Source: Argentina anserina (taxonomy: Eukaryota; Streptophyta; Magnoliopsida; Rosales; Rosaceae). Taken from it: DNA of 64,000 nt. The DNA lies in assembly GCF_933775445.1 (NCBI RefSeq), contig NC_065876.1, forward strand, positions 23,808,001-23,872,000. Direction: 5' to 3'. The notes under the pieces were generated by a model that did not search any database, was not told the origin of the DNA, and saw only the letters and a program-made list of their open reading frames with translations. This document shows, piece by piece, positions 11,748-24,482 of this stretch (the stretch's first letter is position 1; every line of letters begins with the position of its first letter). Position numbers and translations under genes: made by a program.

Positions 11748-13640
11748 TGTTAGGTTAATATTAACCTAGTAATATTTGCCTTATTTTTATTCTTTTTCTT
11801 TATATTTTTGTATATTTATTTATTTCTTATTACGTTTCCTACTCATGCTAGGAAAATGTGCAAATGATCGGAAACACGTCAAAAACAGTGGATTTAGCGC
11901 ACATTATGGATTCGGGTGAAAATTTCAAGCCAAAAAGAGCAAATGTGGAGATTTCACAAGAAAACAAAAGTGAACACCGGAAAATGCCGGTTAAACTCCG
12001 GCGATGTGAAGGTGGTTGCTGGAAATGGTGGTGGTTAAAGTTAATAAGTCAATGATGCATATTGGTGAATTATGAATTGTAAATTTTAATTTACAATTTA
12101 AATTCAAAATAGAAGAAGACAAATGAAGGAGACAATTTCAAGAACAAGATCCACAATTTGTGCTTCCACATTTGTCCACCATATCTAGCAATTCATCCCC
12201 TTACATCTCTACCATTCATTTGTGACCTTAAGGCCTTTAAATACCTTCATTCTTCTCAAATTCGTGTATTCTCCTCCACCACACTAAAACTCCATCAAAA
12301 CTTCATATTTTCCATAGTTTTAACATAGTTTTCTTAGGCCTAAGTCATAGATATCAAGTTGTGCAAAGAAAAGTGTAAAGTGTCTTGAGTTTTCACCAAA
12401 AATTAAAGATCATTTACACCCTTAATCAATCACAAACTTGTTTCATAGATTTGAGCCACTTCACTCTCTTCATCCTCTACTCATACTCTTTCTCAACCCT
12501 TGTTCTTTGTTCCTATATTGTGTGGATAAAGTATGGTCTTCATGGAGTTCTTCTTTTGTTAGAACCCATTAATACCATACTTAGAAGCATTTTCTTTCTT
12601 ATTACATCTTTGTGGGTAGTAAACCTTTAGAGGTACGGTTTGGTATCAGTTGTACCAAACCCTTGGTAATCTCTTCTCTCTTTACTCTACTTCTCTTTTG
12701 ATGTATTTCATTTTCAAGGGTTTGTTGTATTTAATGGGTTGTGAGTAGTTGGATTTGAGGCTAGGCTAGCCCTAGTTAAACGCATGTGCTAATGAATTCA
12801 TTTTACTTTTAATTGATGTTGATGCATGTTGAATCTATGGGCTTCTACACTTAAAATGCTTACTAAATGTGTTGCTAGTTTTGTCACCTAGAAACATGTT
12901 TAGGTAATTAATGAATCGGAACTTGAACTTGAAATTGAAAACTTCTTGAATCCGTGAGCATGGGTAGCCTTTAGGTGGTGGCTTAATGTTTCTTACGAGA
13001 AATATTAAGTTGCTTGAATTTCTTACCTTGAACTTAATGCTTGTGCCATGAGTGTAATTACTCTAAGGGGGTGTTATGCTTGTGGTACATAGCCCACTTG
13101 TATTATAAGGTAATATAATTGGGACTAAGGTTTTGTGATTTAATTTGACTCCAAAAGACTTTGTTAAATTGCATGATTAGTTGGTTTCTTGGTAGCTTCA
13201 CCAAAGCACTAGGGGGAAGTTTGTCAAACATGTTGTATTAATCTTGAGTTACATTTGTGCATGAGTAAGGCTAGGTGCAATGCCTAAGTCTCTACTCCTC
13301 TTTTGATTATATCTTTACATTTATCTTTCTTTGTTATTTTTGTGCAATAATTAGTTTGCTTAGCTTAATTCTAAAATCAACCAAGTCGATTCACTACCAC
13401 TTGTTAATACCATCTTCATGATTCTTAGCTTCTAAAGGGCTAATGTTGTGAACTTGTAAAAAGTTAGAATGCATGTTTTTCTAGTTTTTCTTGCGGAAAT
13501 CTAGTTAGAATTGAGTTTCCCCCAATCATTTGGGTACGATACTCTACACTTTCTCTTACTAAAACTTGACCTCCTATACTTGGGAGTAGGTAGTTTCACA
13601 CATAAATACACATAATCATACTTAAGTGATTCAACCAATA
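11748..13640 (+). repeat. Athila 5' LTR
   Basis: It begins TGTTAGGTTAATATTAACC and matches 22525-24471 along its length with scattered substitutions and small indels. Its last bases, CCAATA, correspond to CTAACA in the 3' LTR. A short open frame (11858-12055) recurs in both LTRs, but nothing suggests it is translated. Confidence 0.9.
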
Positions 13641-13646
13641 AGTTTT

Positions 13647-13664
13647 TTGCGTCGTTGCCGGGAA
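13647..13664 (+). other. Primer-binding site of the Athila element
   Basis: TTGCGTCGTTGCCGGGAA lies six bases after the LTR end. It differs at about three positions from TGGCGCCGTTGCCGGGGA, the usual Athila site complementary to the 3' end of tRNA-Asp. Confidence 0.7.
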
Positions 13665-14662
13665 TTGAGGTAAAACCTAATTCCTATTTGGTTTCTAGGG
13701 GACTAGAGAACCTTTTTTTTTCTAGTTTACTTTTTGTTTATTTTGTTTATGTTTAATTTTTGTAAATATCTTATTTATTTTTGAAGTTAACACAAGTACT
13801 TTTGATAAGTGGAATGGTAGTTGTGGTAAGAAGAAAATAAATTGCATGCATGTTTAAAATGGAAAAGTAATCTTGCCTAATTATTATTTACTTATTACTT
13901 GTGCAAGCTACATTCTAGTTGGTTAAAATTTGTAAATTTAATTATAAGGTACTCACTTTCTTTAGAATTAGAGGTTGATTGGAACTTGTAAATTTCAAAG
14001 TAAATTGGATTAGGGGTTTTATCCTTGTACCGTCGAGTTTAATCACTCTTCATCAAAAAGTTGAGTGGTAAACAACACCAAAGGATGGAATTCCTCTTCT
14101 ATTTTACTAAGTGAATCGGATTTAGATTTTTTTTCGTAACGTATTTGTTTATCGCTTTTCCAAATAGGCGCACCTTAGTAGAATTATGATGTCTAGGTAA
14201 GTGGATAGGGATTTTATCCCGGGCGTTGTGCCGTGTACTAAGTGGCCTCACCTACCAAAGCCGCGCCTACACTTACCTGGTCATAATTCGAAAAGAGTTA
14301 CCGAAAAGAAGAATGTTAAGCTAATTAGTGCATTATTTGGAACTACGCCAAACTACTTTGGAACTACGCCAAAACGCACTTTGTTTTGAACTACGCCAAA
14401 CTTGAATTGGAATTACGCCGATTTCGTTACACTTGAGTTGGAATTACGCCAACTTGGAAAATCCTTATCCTTTTTGTTTTTCTCACTACAAGTTTTGATT
14501 GGTTTCTAATTTTCTATAAATTGTTTACAAGTACCTTAGTAAATTCTTAAAAAACATACAAAAAAAATCTAAATAATTATTGTTGCAATTTTAATTTCTT
14601 GTATATATCTTGCATGTTGTTTTATTGCTATTTACTTACTTGATCTTTAATTTGTTCCTTAG

Positions 14663-15578
14663 GTGTTCATGTCCTTATCTCCTAAGACTGAAAAAGGTTT
14701 ACAAACGATTCTAGAGCCCACCGATCAAGAGACTCCCATTGGGATTGGACAAAAGTTCAAGACTTCTGCATCTACTAGTTTGTTTGGGGAAGATTCAAGT
14801 GAGAATGTGGAAAGTCCGGAATTAGTGGTTAATGACCTAGCTACTTTTGAGAGGTTGTTCAATCTTGACAAAGAGGCACGGAAGATGCATAGTGCTTCCT
14901 CCATGTGCATCATCTTTTGAGATCAAGCCTAGTTTTCTTCAAACCTTGCCAACATTCTATGGGTTACCAAATAATAATCCTTATCACCACTTAAGTGAGT
15001 TTGAGGATGCATGCGCAAATATCAAACTCAATGGCATGACGGAAGAAGTGCTCAAGCTCTGGTTGTTTCCTTGCTCCTTGAAGGAAAAGGCGAAGATGTG
15101 GTTGAACAAGCTCCCATCCAATAGTATTGGTTCATGGGAAGATATGCAAAGGAAGTTTATTATGAAGTACTTCCCTCCTCAAAAGGCTAATGCAAGAAGA
15201 ACCGAGTTGATGACCTTTAAGGAGGAGCAAGATGAGCTCTTTCATGAGACGTGGGAGAGATTCAAGGATCTTGAGCTTGGTTGCCCTAATCATAGCCAAT
15301 CTCAAGATATACTTATGAGCCTATTTTATCAAGGCTTGACATCAGAGACTCGAAGGAAGGTTGATAATGCAAGCAATGGTGATTTCATGGACTTAGTGGC
15401 GGATGAAGCTCATCGGGTATTAGAGAAGCTTGCGGAGCAGTCTCAATTGTGGGATAATAACCCGCAAGTTCGCAAGCCTTCTTCTTCACATTTATCTCTA
15501 AGGCAAGCAACTCAACTGAAAACCAGTGGCACATATGAAGTCAAAGGCATCAAGCTTGGATGTGCATCAAGAGTTTAA
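14663..15578 (+). pseudogene. Athila gag, frameshifted
   Basis: The frame that opens at 14663 holds the N-terminal part. A one-base shift near 14913 moves the reading to a second frame that carries the retrotransposon gag core (LPTFYGLPNNNPYHHLSEFE, SWEDMQRKFIMKYFPP). A single extra G at about 15546-15547 then moves the reading into the long pol frame, where the gag zinc knuckle lies ([14 protein letters not shown], Cx2Cx4Hx4C). In this family gag and pol are normally continuous, so both shifts are damage. Confidence 0.85.
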
Positions 15579-18500
15579 GAGGTTAGAAGAAAGTCTTAAT
15601 AAGAAGTTTGATATGCTTTTGAAGCAAGGCAAGCAAGGTGGCCGTGAGAAAGTTAATGAGGTTCAAGGGCCACAAGTGTGTTTAATTTGTGAAGGAGTGA
15701 ATCATGACACTCTATCTTGCCCTCATGGAGATTGTTTTCCCGAGATCATTGAAGAATGTAAGCAAATGGCATATTCAAGACCGAAGAATGACCTTTATTC
15801 CAACACTTATAATCCCGGATGGAGAAACCACCCTAATTTCTCATGGGGTGGGAACCAAGGTATGAATTGCAAAAATCAAGGAAGTGGCAACTATGGAGGT
15901 GTTAGTGGGAGCCAAAGCTTTCAAGGAAACAAAGGTGCGACTAATGGAAGTTATGGTGGCAATACTTATCCTAAGCCACCTTATCAAGCAAGGCCTCCTT
16001 TTCAAGCTCCTAATACTCAAGTGCCACATCCTCCTCAAGTGGATGCTCCTAAATCAAGCCTTGAAGAGATGCTTGCCAAGGTTTTGGCAAATCAAAATGA
16101 GCTTATTCAAAGTGTTCGAAATGATGTGACCTCCACTACTCAAGGATTGCATAAGCTTGAAGCGCAAATGGGGCAATTGGCTAATGAGATGAGAGAAAGG
16201 AAGCAAGGAGAATTGCCTTCCATGACCGAGAAGAATCCACGAATCAACCAAGCCAAGACCATAAGAACTTTGAGAAGGGAGAAGGTATATGACAATAAGG
16301 TTGTTCCTAATGATGACGATAAGGAGGTGGATGCACCAACGGAACCTTTGTTGAATCCTAAAGTGTCAAAAGTGCCTCCCGGATTTCAAAAGAAGAACAA
16401 GGGCATGGAGAATACTTTGGGACATGATGGAGTGATCTTGGGGTATAGTGAGGAGTATTTGAAGAGCCAAGGCAAGCCCAACACCAAGAGTGACAATATG
16501 GGAGCAAGTGGATCTAAGTCTAGTGTGGAAGAAATGCAAGAAGAAGCGTCACTTACTTTTCCACAAGCGGTATACCAAGAGAAGGCTTTAAGTAAGAAAG
16601 AGAAGAAGTCCATGGAGTGTTTTGATGTGTTCAAGAAGGTAGAGGTCAATATTCCTCTTCTTGATGCAATCAAGACCATTCCTACTTATGCTAAATTTCT
16701 CAAGGACTTGTGCACTCACAAGCGGTATAAGAGTACATTGAAGAATGATGACAAGGTGTGTTTGAATGAGAGAATTAGTGCCGTGCTTCAAAGGAGGTTA
16801 CCGCCCAAGCTCAAAGATTCGGGTTCTTTTACTATTCCTTGCAAGATTGGTGAGAGACCATTTGAGAAGGCACTCATGGATTTGGGGGCTAGCATAAATT
16901 TAATGCCCTATGGTGTCTACAAAGATCTTGGGTTGAGCGACATCAAGCCTATACAAATTTCTCTCCAACTAGCCGATAGAAGTGTGAGGTATCCAAGAGG
17001 AGTTGTGGAAGATGTGTTAGTGCAAGTTGACGAGTTGGTCATACCGGCCGATTTCGTTATTCTTGACATGGAGGATGTTTACCAAGATGATCTCCCTATT
17101 ATCTTTGGTAGAGCTTTTATGGCCACAGCGGGGACAAAGATTGATGTGAAATTGGGTTTGCTCACCATGACCGTGTATGACACCACAATTGGGTTCAAGA
17201 TTTTTGATGAATTAAATAAGCCCATGAGGTTGCAAAAATTTTACTCTATTGAAGTGGAAGACAAGATTGATGACTTGGTGGAACACACTTTTCATGAGAC
17301 TTCAACAAATGATGCATTTGAGTCGGCACTAGCACACTTTGGGTTGGATTTTTGTGAGGATGAAACTTTGGAAGCCGGGGATCACCTTGACACGTTTCTT
17401 GCTTTGCCTTTGCCCATAAAAGAGGATGGTTACTATTCAAGAGATGAGACTTGTGAGGTGCATGCCACTATCAATTATCTCTCAATGAATGTTAATCCTT
17501 CGGTTTTGAGTTCGGCCCCTATTGAATTGAAGCCTCTTCCCGCACATTTGAAGTATGTTTATATTGATGATTCCCGCACCTTGCCCCTCATTATCTCTTC
17601 AAGCTTGTCACATGAGCAAGAGACTTTACTTCTTGATGTTCTTCGGAGGCATAAGGGTGCTTTTGGATGGAAGATTAGTGACATAAAGGGGTTGAGTCCC
17701 ACTCTTTGCATGCACCATATTTACATGGAGGATGAAGCAAAACCAAGAAGGGAAGCTCAAAGAAGATTGAACCCCAACATGTTAGAGGTGGTGAAGAATG
17801 AGATTATTAAGTTCCTTGATAATGGAATCATCTATTCTATCTCCGATTCCAAATGGGTGTCTCCAATACAAGTGGTGCCTAATAAAGGAGGAATGACGGT
17901 GGTGAAGAATGACAAGGGTGAGATGGTTCCACAAAGAATTGCAAACACATGGAGGGTTTGTGTCGACTACCGCAAGTTGAATGCTGCAACAAGGAAGGAT
18001 CACTTTCCACTCCCTTTCATTGATCAAATGTTGGAAAGGCTTGCGGGACGAGCATTCTATTGTTTCCTTGATGGCTATAGTGGATATAATCAAGTCCCAA
18101 TTGCCCCCGAAGATCAAGAGAAGACAACTTTCACATGCCCATATGGAACTTTTGCTTACCGAAGAATGCCTTTCGGATTATGTAATGCACTCGCCACCTT
18201 CCAACGGTGTGTCATGGCCATTCTTGCCGAGTTGCTTGAGTTTGTAGAAGTCTTCATGGATGACTTTTCTGTGTATGGGAACTCATTTGAAAAATGTCTT
18301 GATCATCTCTCACTTGTCCTTAAGAGGTGTGAAGAAACGAATCTAGTGCTTAATTGGGAGAAATGTCACCTCATGGTGCAAGAAGGGATTGTTCTTGGCC
18401 ACAAAATATCATCGAAGGGGATTGAAGTAGATAAACCAAAGGTTGAAATCATTGAGAATTTGCCCCCTCCCGTGAATGTAAAAGGTGTAAGAAGCTTTCT

Positions 18501-19077
18501 TGGGCATGCCGGTTTTTACCGAAGGTTTATAAAAGATTTCTCCAAGATAGTGAAGCCTCTTTGTGATCTATTGGCCAAGGAGACTCAATTTATATTTGAT
18601 GAAGCATGTTTGAAGGCATTTGAGAGGATAAAGGAGTTGCTTACCAATGCTCCTATTATTTGCTCACCGGATTGGACCCTCCCATTTGAAATTATGTGTG
18701 ATGCAAGTGATTACGCCTTGGGAGCAGTGTTGGGACAACGTAAGGAGAAACTCTTGCATGCCATCTACTATGCAAGCAAGACCTTGAATGATGCCCAAAT
18801 AAACTATACTACCACCGAGAAAGAGTTATTAGCGGTGGTATTTGCCTTAGAAAAGTTCCGAAGCTATCTCTTGGGGTCTAAAGTCATTATCCACATGGAT
18901 CATTCCGCACTCAAGTATTTATTGTCTAAGAGTGATACCAAGCCAAGACTTTTGAGGTGGATTTTACTTCTTCAAGAGTTTGACATTGAAATTGTCGACA
19001 AGCCCGGCAAGGTTAACTTGGTAGCGGATCATCTCTCTCGACTTACTCATCAAATGAAGATAATGGGGTGCCTTTGA
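15526..19077 (+). CDS. Athila gag C-terminus, protease, reverse transcriptase and RNase H
   Basis: One long frame of 1,183 codons. In order: a coiled stretch ([16 protein letters not shown]), the gag zinc knuckle (about residues 53-66), a glutamine- and glycine-rich linker, an aspartic protease with [10 protein letters not shown] (about 452), reverse transcriptase ([26 protein letters not shown] core, catalytic FMDD in [12 protein letters not shown], about 910), and RNase H ([29 protein letters not shown]). The frame ends at a TGA at 19075-19077, where one base is missing near 19052, so integrase lies in another frame. The first ATG is only the edge of the open frame; the natural start was upstream in gag. 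Confidence 0.9.
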   Translation: MAHMKSKASSLDVHQEFKRLEESLNKKFDMLLKQGKQGGREKVNEVQGPQVCLICEGVNHDTLSCPHGDCFPEIIEECKQMAYSRPKNDLYSNTYNPGWRNHPNFSWGGNQGMNCKNQGSGNYGGVSGSQSFQGNKGATNGSYGGNTYPKPPYQARPPFQAPNTQVPHPPQVDAPKSSLEEMLAKVLANQNELIQSVRNDVTSTTQGLHKLEAQMGQLANEMRERKQGELPSMTEKNPRINQAKTIRTLRREKVYDNKVVPNDDDKEVDAPTEPLLNPKVSKVPPGFQKKNKGMENTLGHDGVILGYSEEYLKSQGKPNTKSDNMGASGSKSSVEEMQEEASLTFPQAVYQEKALSKKEKKSMECFDVFKKVEVNIPLLDAIKTIPTYAKFLKDLCTHKRYKSTLKNDDKVCLNERISAVLQRRLPPKLKDSGSFTIPCKIGERPFEKALMDLGASINLMPYGVYKDLGLSDIKPIQISLQLADRSVRYPRGVVEDVLVQVDELVIPADFVILDMEDVYQDDLPIIFGRAFMATAGTKIDVKLGLLTMTVYDTTIGFKIFDELNKPMRLQKFYSIEVEDKIDDLVEHTFHETSTNDAFESALAHFGLDFCEDETLEAGDHLDTFLALPLPIKEDGYYSRDETCEVHATINYLSMNVNPSVLSSAPIELKPLPAHLKYVYIDDSRTLPLIISSSLSHEQETLLLDVLRRHKGAFGWKISDIKGLSPTLCMHHIYMEDEAKPRREAQRRLNPNMLEVVKNEIIKFLDNGIIYSISDSKWVSPIQVVPNKGGMTVVKNDKGEMVPQRIANTWRVCVDYRKLNAATRKDHFPLPFIDQMLERLAGRAFYCFLDGYSGYNQVPIAPEDQEKTTFTCPYGTFAYRRMPFGLCNALATFQRCVMAILAELLEFVEVFMDDFSVYGNSFEKCLDHLSLVLKRCEETNLVLNWEKCHLMVQEGIVLGHKISSKGIEVDKPKVEIIENLPPPVNVKGVRSFLGHAGFYRRFIKDFSKIVKPLCDLLAKETQFIFDEACLKAFERIKELLTNAPIICSPDWTLPFEIMCDASDYALGAVLGQRKEKLLHAIYYASKTLNDAQINYTTTEKELLAVVFALEKFRSYLLGSKVIIHMDHSALKYLLSKSDTKPRLLRWILLLQEFDIEIVDKPGKVNLVADHLSRLTHQMKIMGCL

Positions 19078-20408
19078 ATGAATCATTTCCAGATGAGAGG
19101 TTGTTTTCCATTGTTGAAAAGAAGCCACCATGGTTTGCACATTTGGTTAACTTCTTGGCAAGTGGGGGGAAATGCTTTCCTAAGACATTTGATTTCCATT
19201 CAAGAAGAAGACTCATTAAAGAAGCAACACACTACTTTTGGGATGATCCATACTTATTCAAGCAATGCAAGGATCAATTGGTGAGGAGATGCATTCCGGA
19301 GGAAGAAATACAAAGTGTCTTATCTTTTTGCCATGGAGGAAAGAAAACGGCCCAAAAAGTACTTAATTCTGGGTTTTGGTGGCCGTCATTATTTAAAGAT
19401 GCACATTCTTATGTGAGCTCTTGTGATCGTTGTCAAAGGGTAGGCAATATTTCCTCAAGAGACCAAATGCCTTTGAACTATATGCTTGAAGTGGAGATAT
19501 TTGATGTATGGGGCATAGATTTTATGGGACCCTTCCCAAGTTCATATGGCTATCTCTATATCCTTGTGGGAGTTGATTATGTAAGCAAATGGGTTGAAGC
19601 GGTAGCCACCAAGGCAAATGACCACAAGGTCGTGCTCAAGTTCCTTAAAGAGCACATCTTCACAAGATTTGGCACACCTAGAGCAATAATTAGTGATGGA
19701 GGCTCCCATTTTATGAACAAGCTATTTACGGCCTTATTGAAGAAGTATGGGGTTAAGCACAAAGTCTCGACACCATACCACCCCCAAACAAATGGCCAAG
19801 TTGAAATATCTAACCGGGAGATAAAGAGCATCCTTGAAAAGGTGGTGTCTACAACTAGAAAAGATTGGGCAATGAAGCTTGATGATGCTCTATGGGCTTA
19901 CCGTACCGCATTCAAAATACCTATCGGAATGTCTCCATATCGCCTTGTTTATGGAAAAGCTTGTCATTTACCGGTTGAGTTGGAGCATAAGGCTTATTGG
20001 GCATTGAAGACCCTCAATTTTGACATAGAAAAGTGTGGTGAGGAGCGGAAGTTAGAGCTTTGTGAGCTAGAGGAGCTTCGGATGGATGCCTATGAGAATG
20101 CAAAGATTTATAAAGAGAAAACTAAGGCATTCCACGACCAAAGGATCAAAACCAAGCACTTGGAGGTTGGGAAACTTGTACTTTTTTTCAACTCCAAATT
20201 AAAGTTGTTTCCCGGCAAGCTAAGATCAAGGTGAATTGGGCCATTTGAGCTTGTTGAAGTATTTAGTCATGGGGCGGTCACATTGAAGAACTTAAGAGAT
20301 GGATCTACCTTTAAGGTTAATGGTCATCGAGTAAAGCCTTACCTAGAGGGTGCACCAAAAGATACTTATGCGGAGGTGAAGTACTTCGAGGACCCTCTCA
20401 TCATTTGA
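19068..20408 (+). pseudogene. Athila integrase, frameshifted and with one nonsense codon
   Basis: It overlaps the end of the RNase H frame because of the one-base loss near 19052. It contains the zinc-binding CDRCQR, then the catalytic DDE core ([29 protein letters not shown]) and the start of the C-terminal domain. At 20232-20234 a TGA stands where the family has tryptophan (before IGPFELVEV). Beyond it the same frame stays open for 57 codons to a natural TGA at 20406-20408. This single nonsense change is the only defect I see in the integrase itself. Confidence 0.85.
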
Positions 20409-22524
20409 GCAAGCATTATGGACCTTGTTAATGTCCTTAAACTTCAACCCGTCTTGGCAGACTCCAAGGGTTAGCATAATAAGATGGAGCTAAGGGATTG
20501 CAAAGCCCAACGAGTTTTGTGAGTTTTCACCATCCACAATTGGCATTATGGAGCTACATGAGATCTTCAAAGAGTTTGCGTTTTCTTATCTTTCACTCTC
20601 ATTTTTCTAAGCATGATTAGTTGTGTTTGTGTTTCCATGTTAATAATTATGGCAATGAGAGTTTGGATAGTCATTTCATACTTTACCAATGGATAAAACA
20701 CAAAAGATTTAGCTTTTATTGAAAGGATTATCCAAAGTTTAAGTGTGAGGTGACTACCTTCTCTCTCTTGCTTTATTAGTTAGTTGTTTTGAATGCTAGT
20801 TGTGGCCTTACTGATGCATGCTCCCCAAAACATTGATAGGATCTTAATAGCTTCATACCACATTAAGGACTATATGATGTTTTAAGCGTTAGGTGTTTGC
20901 TAGGCAATTGTGTTGGTTAGTTTGTATTGACTAGCATGTGGTAAATAATATACATAGTGTATACCTTATATTTGTTTCACTATTGTTCACGGCACATTGA
21001 GGACAATGTGTAAATTAAGTGTGAGGTGTAAGGCTAAGTAATTTCATTCCTTATATTTTTTTTTATGTTTACTTTATAAAAAATCCATAAAAATTGAGAT
21101 ATTTTGAAAAATGCAAAAACAAGTTTGTTTGTGGTTTACTTGCTTGGTGCCAATAACAAAACAATAATCATATTTGGATAAATTGATTTTGAGCATGTTT
21201 AGCGGTTAAAAAATCAATGCTTTATTAATATGAGGATTTGGCATTTTGTGCTCACATATGTTTAGAGTCATATTGCATATGTCATTTTAAATGCATTCAT
21301 GTGTGAAAGATGAGGACTATATTTGTTAAAACGATCTATGCCTATGTGAGATTTTGAGCCGATGAGAGTGCATAAAAGTTTCTAATGCACTAGTTGTTTC
21401 ATTGTGTGATCAATTCATTGTGCTTGCGATCTAGAACTTACTTTAAATCTTTCGAGACTTTTATCAAGGCATAAGTTGTAATTGGGGAAGACCAAGACAT
21501 TAGGTATCCACCAAGGCCAAATAGCTTTTATCCTTTAAAAAAAATCCATTAGTAAGCCAATTTGAGCCTATGTAGTTTTGTGTTAGCCTTTTCATTTCTT
21601 TACCACCATAAATGTCTACCATTCTTAAACTTAAATATTTTTTTTCTATCCTCTCTAAGCCAAGTGGTAAGCAATGTGAGTCATATTGTTAGTTTGGTGC
21701 TTGTAAATGAGTTTGAGATATTTCAAAAGAATAAGTGTGAGGTGGGGTAGATTAGTCTTGTGTGTAGCCAAGAAAAACAAAAATGGTGACTCTAGACATG
21801 TTCACAATATCAAAAGAATCAATCAAAATAAATATGAACTAGGGTCACCGAAAATTAGTGCTAGTAAAAAAAAATTGTTGCAAAAAAAATTTAAATAAAA
21901 AAAAGTGAGGAGAATAATTTAGTAGTCTAGTTGTACTTGAGTTTGTAGAATCAAGAAGTTACAAAGCACATAGAGTTGTGAAAGTGTATTATGAGATCTC
22001 AACAAGAGAATTGCTTACTATGAGGATTAGAATTTGTAATATATTTCATTTTATTTCTTAAGCTCCCACCTTAAGCCATATGCAACCAAAATAAAAGACC
22101 TTGTGATCCGAGAGAACTCATGTAATGATTATGTGGAGAAAAGATTGAAAAGCAAGCCTATGGAAAGCGTGTCCATTGAATTGTTTTTGAGTGTAAACAC
22201 TAACCAAAAAACACTTGAGTGAAAATGAGTGTATCCATGTGAGTTTGATGGTTAGACAAATGTAGTCCAAGTTAATCGTATATGGATGACTTTAAGATGA
22301 CACATGGCATACGCATATATATGTTTTCTTGAGCATTACCTTCAAATCCATTTATTAGCCTTGTATTTCGAAAATTTAGTTTCTAATCATGCTCAATTGA
22401 TATCATGGTTCTTTAAAGGAAATTGGTTGAATTCAAGATTGAAGCAAGTGACCCATTTAGTTTGGTTGTATTACTTTAGTTTTTATTTGCTTGAGGACAA
22501 ACAAAGTCTAAGTGTGAGGTAGTT
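20409..22524 (+). other. Athila 3' non-coding region with repeated polypurine-like motif
   Basis: No envelope-like frame survives. The 11-mer AAGTGTGAGGT occurs four times: 20741-20751, 21017-21027, 21733-21743 and 22510-22520. The last lies just before the 3' LTR and is part of the working polypurine tract; the other three are internal look-alikes. The rest is AT-rich. Confidence 0.7.
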
Positions 22525-24471
22525 TGTTAGGTTAATATTAACCTAGTAATGTTTGCCTTATTCTTATTCTTTTTCTTTATATTTTTGTATATTTATTTAT
22601 TTCTTATTACGTTTCTTACTCATGCTAGGAAAATGTGCAAATGATCGGAAACACGTCAAAAACAGTGGATTTAGCGCACATTAGGGATTCGGGTGAAAAT
22701 TTCAAGCCAAAAAGAGCAAATGTGGAGATTTCACAAGAAAACAAAAGTGAACACCGGAAAATGCCGGTTAAACTCCGGCGATGTGAAGGTGGTTGCCGAA
22801 AATGGTGGTGGTTAAAGTCAATAAGTCAATGATGCATATTGGTGAATTATGAATTGTAAATTTTAATTTACAATTTAAATTCAAAATAGAAGAAGACAAA
22901 TGAAGGAGACAATTTCAAGAAATAGATCCACAATTTGTGCTCCATTTAAATTTAAAATAGAAGAAGACAAATGAAGGAGACCATTTCAAGAACAGAATCC
23001 ACAATTTGTGCTTCCACATTTGTCCACCATATCTAGCCATTCATCCCTTTACATCTCCACCATTCATTTGTGACCTTAAGGCCTTTAAATACCCTCATTC
23101 TTCCCAAATTCGTGCATTCTCCTCTACCACACTAAAACTCCATCAAAACTTCATATTTTCCATAGTTTTAACATAGTTTTCTCAGGCCTAAGTCATAGAT
23201 ATCAAGTTGTGCAAAGAAAAGTGTAAAGTGTCTTGAGTTTTCACCAAAAACTAAAGATCATTTACACCCTTGATCAATCACAAACTTGTTTCATAGATTT
23301 GGGTCACTTCACTCTCTTCATCCTCTACTCATACTCTTTCTCAACCCTTGTTCTTTGTTCCAAGATTGTGTGGATAAAGTATAGTCTTCATGGAGTTCTT
23401 CTTTTGTTAGAACCCATTAATACCATACTTAGAAGCATTTTCTTTCTTATTACATCTTTGTGGGTAGTAAACCTTTAGAGGTACAGTTTGGTATCATTTG
23501 TACCAAACCCTTAGTAATCTCTTCTCTCTTTACTCTACTTCTATTTTGATGTATTTCATTTTCAAGGGTTTGTTGTATTTAATGGGTTGTGAGTAGTTGG
23601 ATTTGAGGCTAGGCTAGCCCTAGCCAAACTCATGGGCTAATGAATTCATTTTACTTTTAATTGATGTTGATGCATGTTGAATCTATGAGCTTCTACACTT
23701 AAAATGCTTACTAAATGTGTTGTTAGTTTTGTCACCTAGAAACATGTTTAGGTAATTAATGAATCGGAACTTGAACTTGACAACTTCTTGAATCTGTGAG
23801 CATGGGTAGCCTTTAGGTGGTGGCTTAATGTTTCTTACGGGAAATATTAAGTTTCTTGAATTTCTTACCTTGAACTTAATGCTTGTGCCATGAGTGTAAT
23901 TACTCTAAGGGGGTGTTATGCTTGTGGTACATAGCCCACTTGTATTATAAGGTAATATAATTGGGACTAAGGTTTTGTGATTTAATTTGGCTCCAAAAGA
24001 CTTTGTTAAATTGCATGATTAGTTAGTTTCTTGGTAGCTTCACCAAAGCACTAGGGGGAAGTTTGTCAAACATGTTATGCATTAATCTTGAGTTACATTT
24101 GTGCATGAGTAAGGCTAAGTCTCTACTCCTCTTTTGATTCTATCTTTACATTTACCTTTCCTTGTTGTTTTTGTGCAATAATTAGTTTGCTTAGCTTAAT
24201 TCTAAAATCAACCAAGTCGATTCACTACCACTTGTTAATACCATCTTCATGATTCTTATCTTCCAAAGGGCTAATGTTGTGAACTTGTAAAAAGTTAGAA
24301 TGCATGTTTTTCTAGTTTTTCTTGCAGAAATCTAGTTAGAGTTGAGTTTCCCCCAATCTTTTGAGTACGATACTCTACACTTTCTCTTACTAAAACTTGA
24401 CCTCCTATACTTGGGAGTAGGTAGTTTCATACATAAATACTCATAATCATACTTAAGTGATTCAACTAACA
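22525..24471 (+). repeat. Athila 3' LTR
   Basis: Begins TGTTAGGTTAATATTAACC and ends CAACTAACA. It differs from the 5' LTR by scattered substitutions, a few small indels, and a tandem duplication of about 70 bp at about 22873-23012 that the 5' copy lacks. LTR divergence is visible by eye but low, so the insertion is neither brand new nor very old. Confidence 0.9.
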
Positions 24472-24482
24472 AGTTAGCTAAT

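Larger units (their letters stand above)
11748..24475 (+). mobile_element. Full-length Athila-type Ty3 LTR retrotransposon
   Basis: A complete element of about 12.7 kb: 5' LTR, a primer site like that used by Athila elements, gag, protease, reverse transcriptase, RNase H, integrase, about 2.1 kb of 3' non-coding DNA, a polypurine tract and 3' LTR. The LTR ends are TGTTAG...CTAACA. The direct repeat AGCTAAT occurs immediately before the 5' LTR (11741-11747) and again at 24476-24482, four bases past CTAACA. The protease reads [10 protein letters not shown], a form I associate with the Athila clade. No envelope-like frame remains. Three frameshifts and one nonsense codon make it non-autonomous in its present form. 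Confidence 0.9.

Noticed and set aside
11858..12055. Open frame found in both Athila LTRs (again at 22635-22832)
   Set aside because: It recurs only because the LTRs are copies; no start context or known domain.
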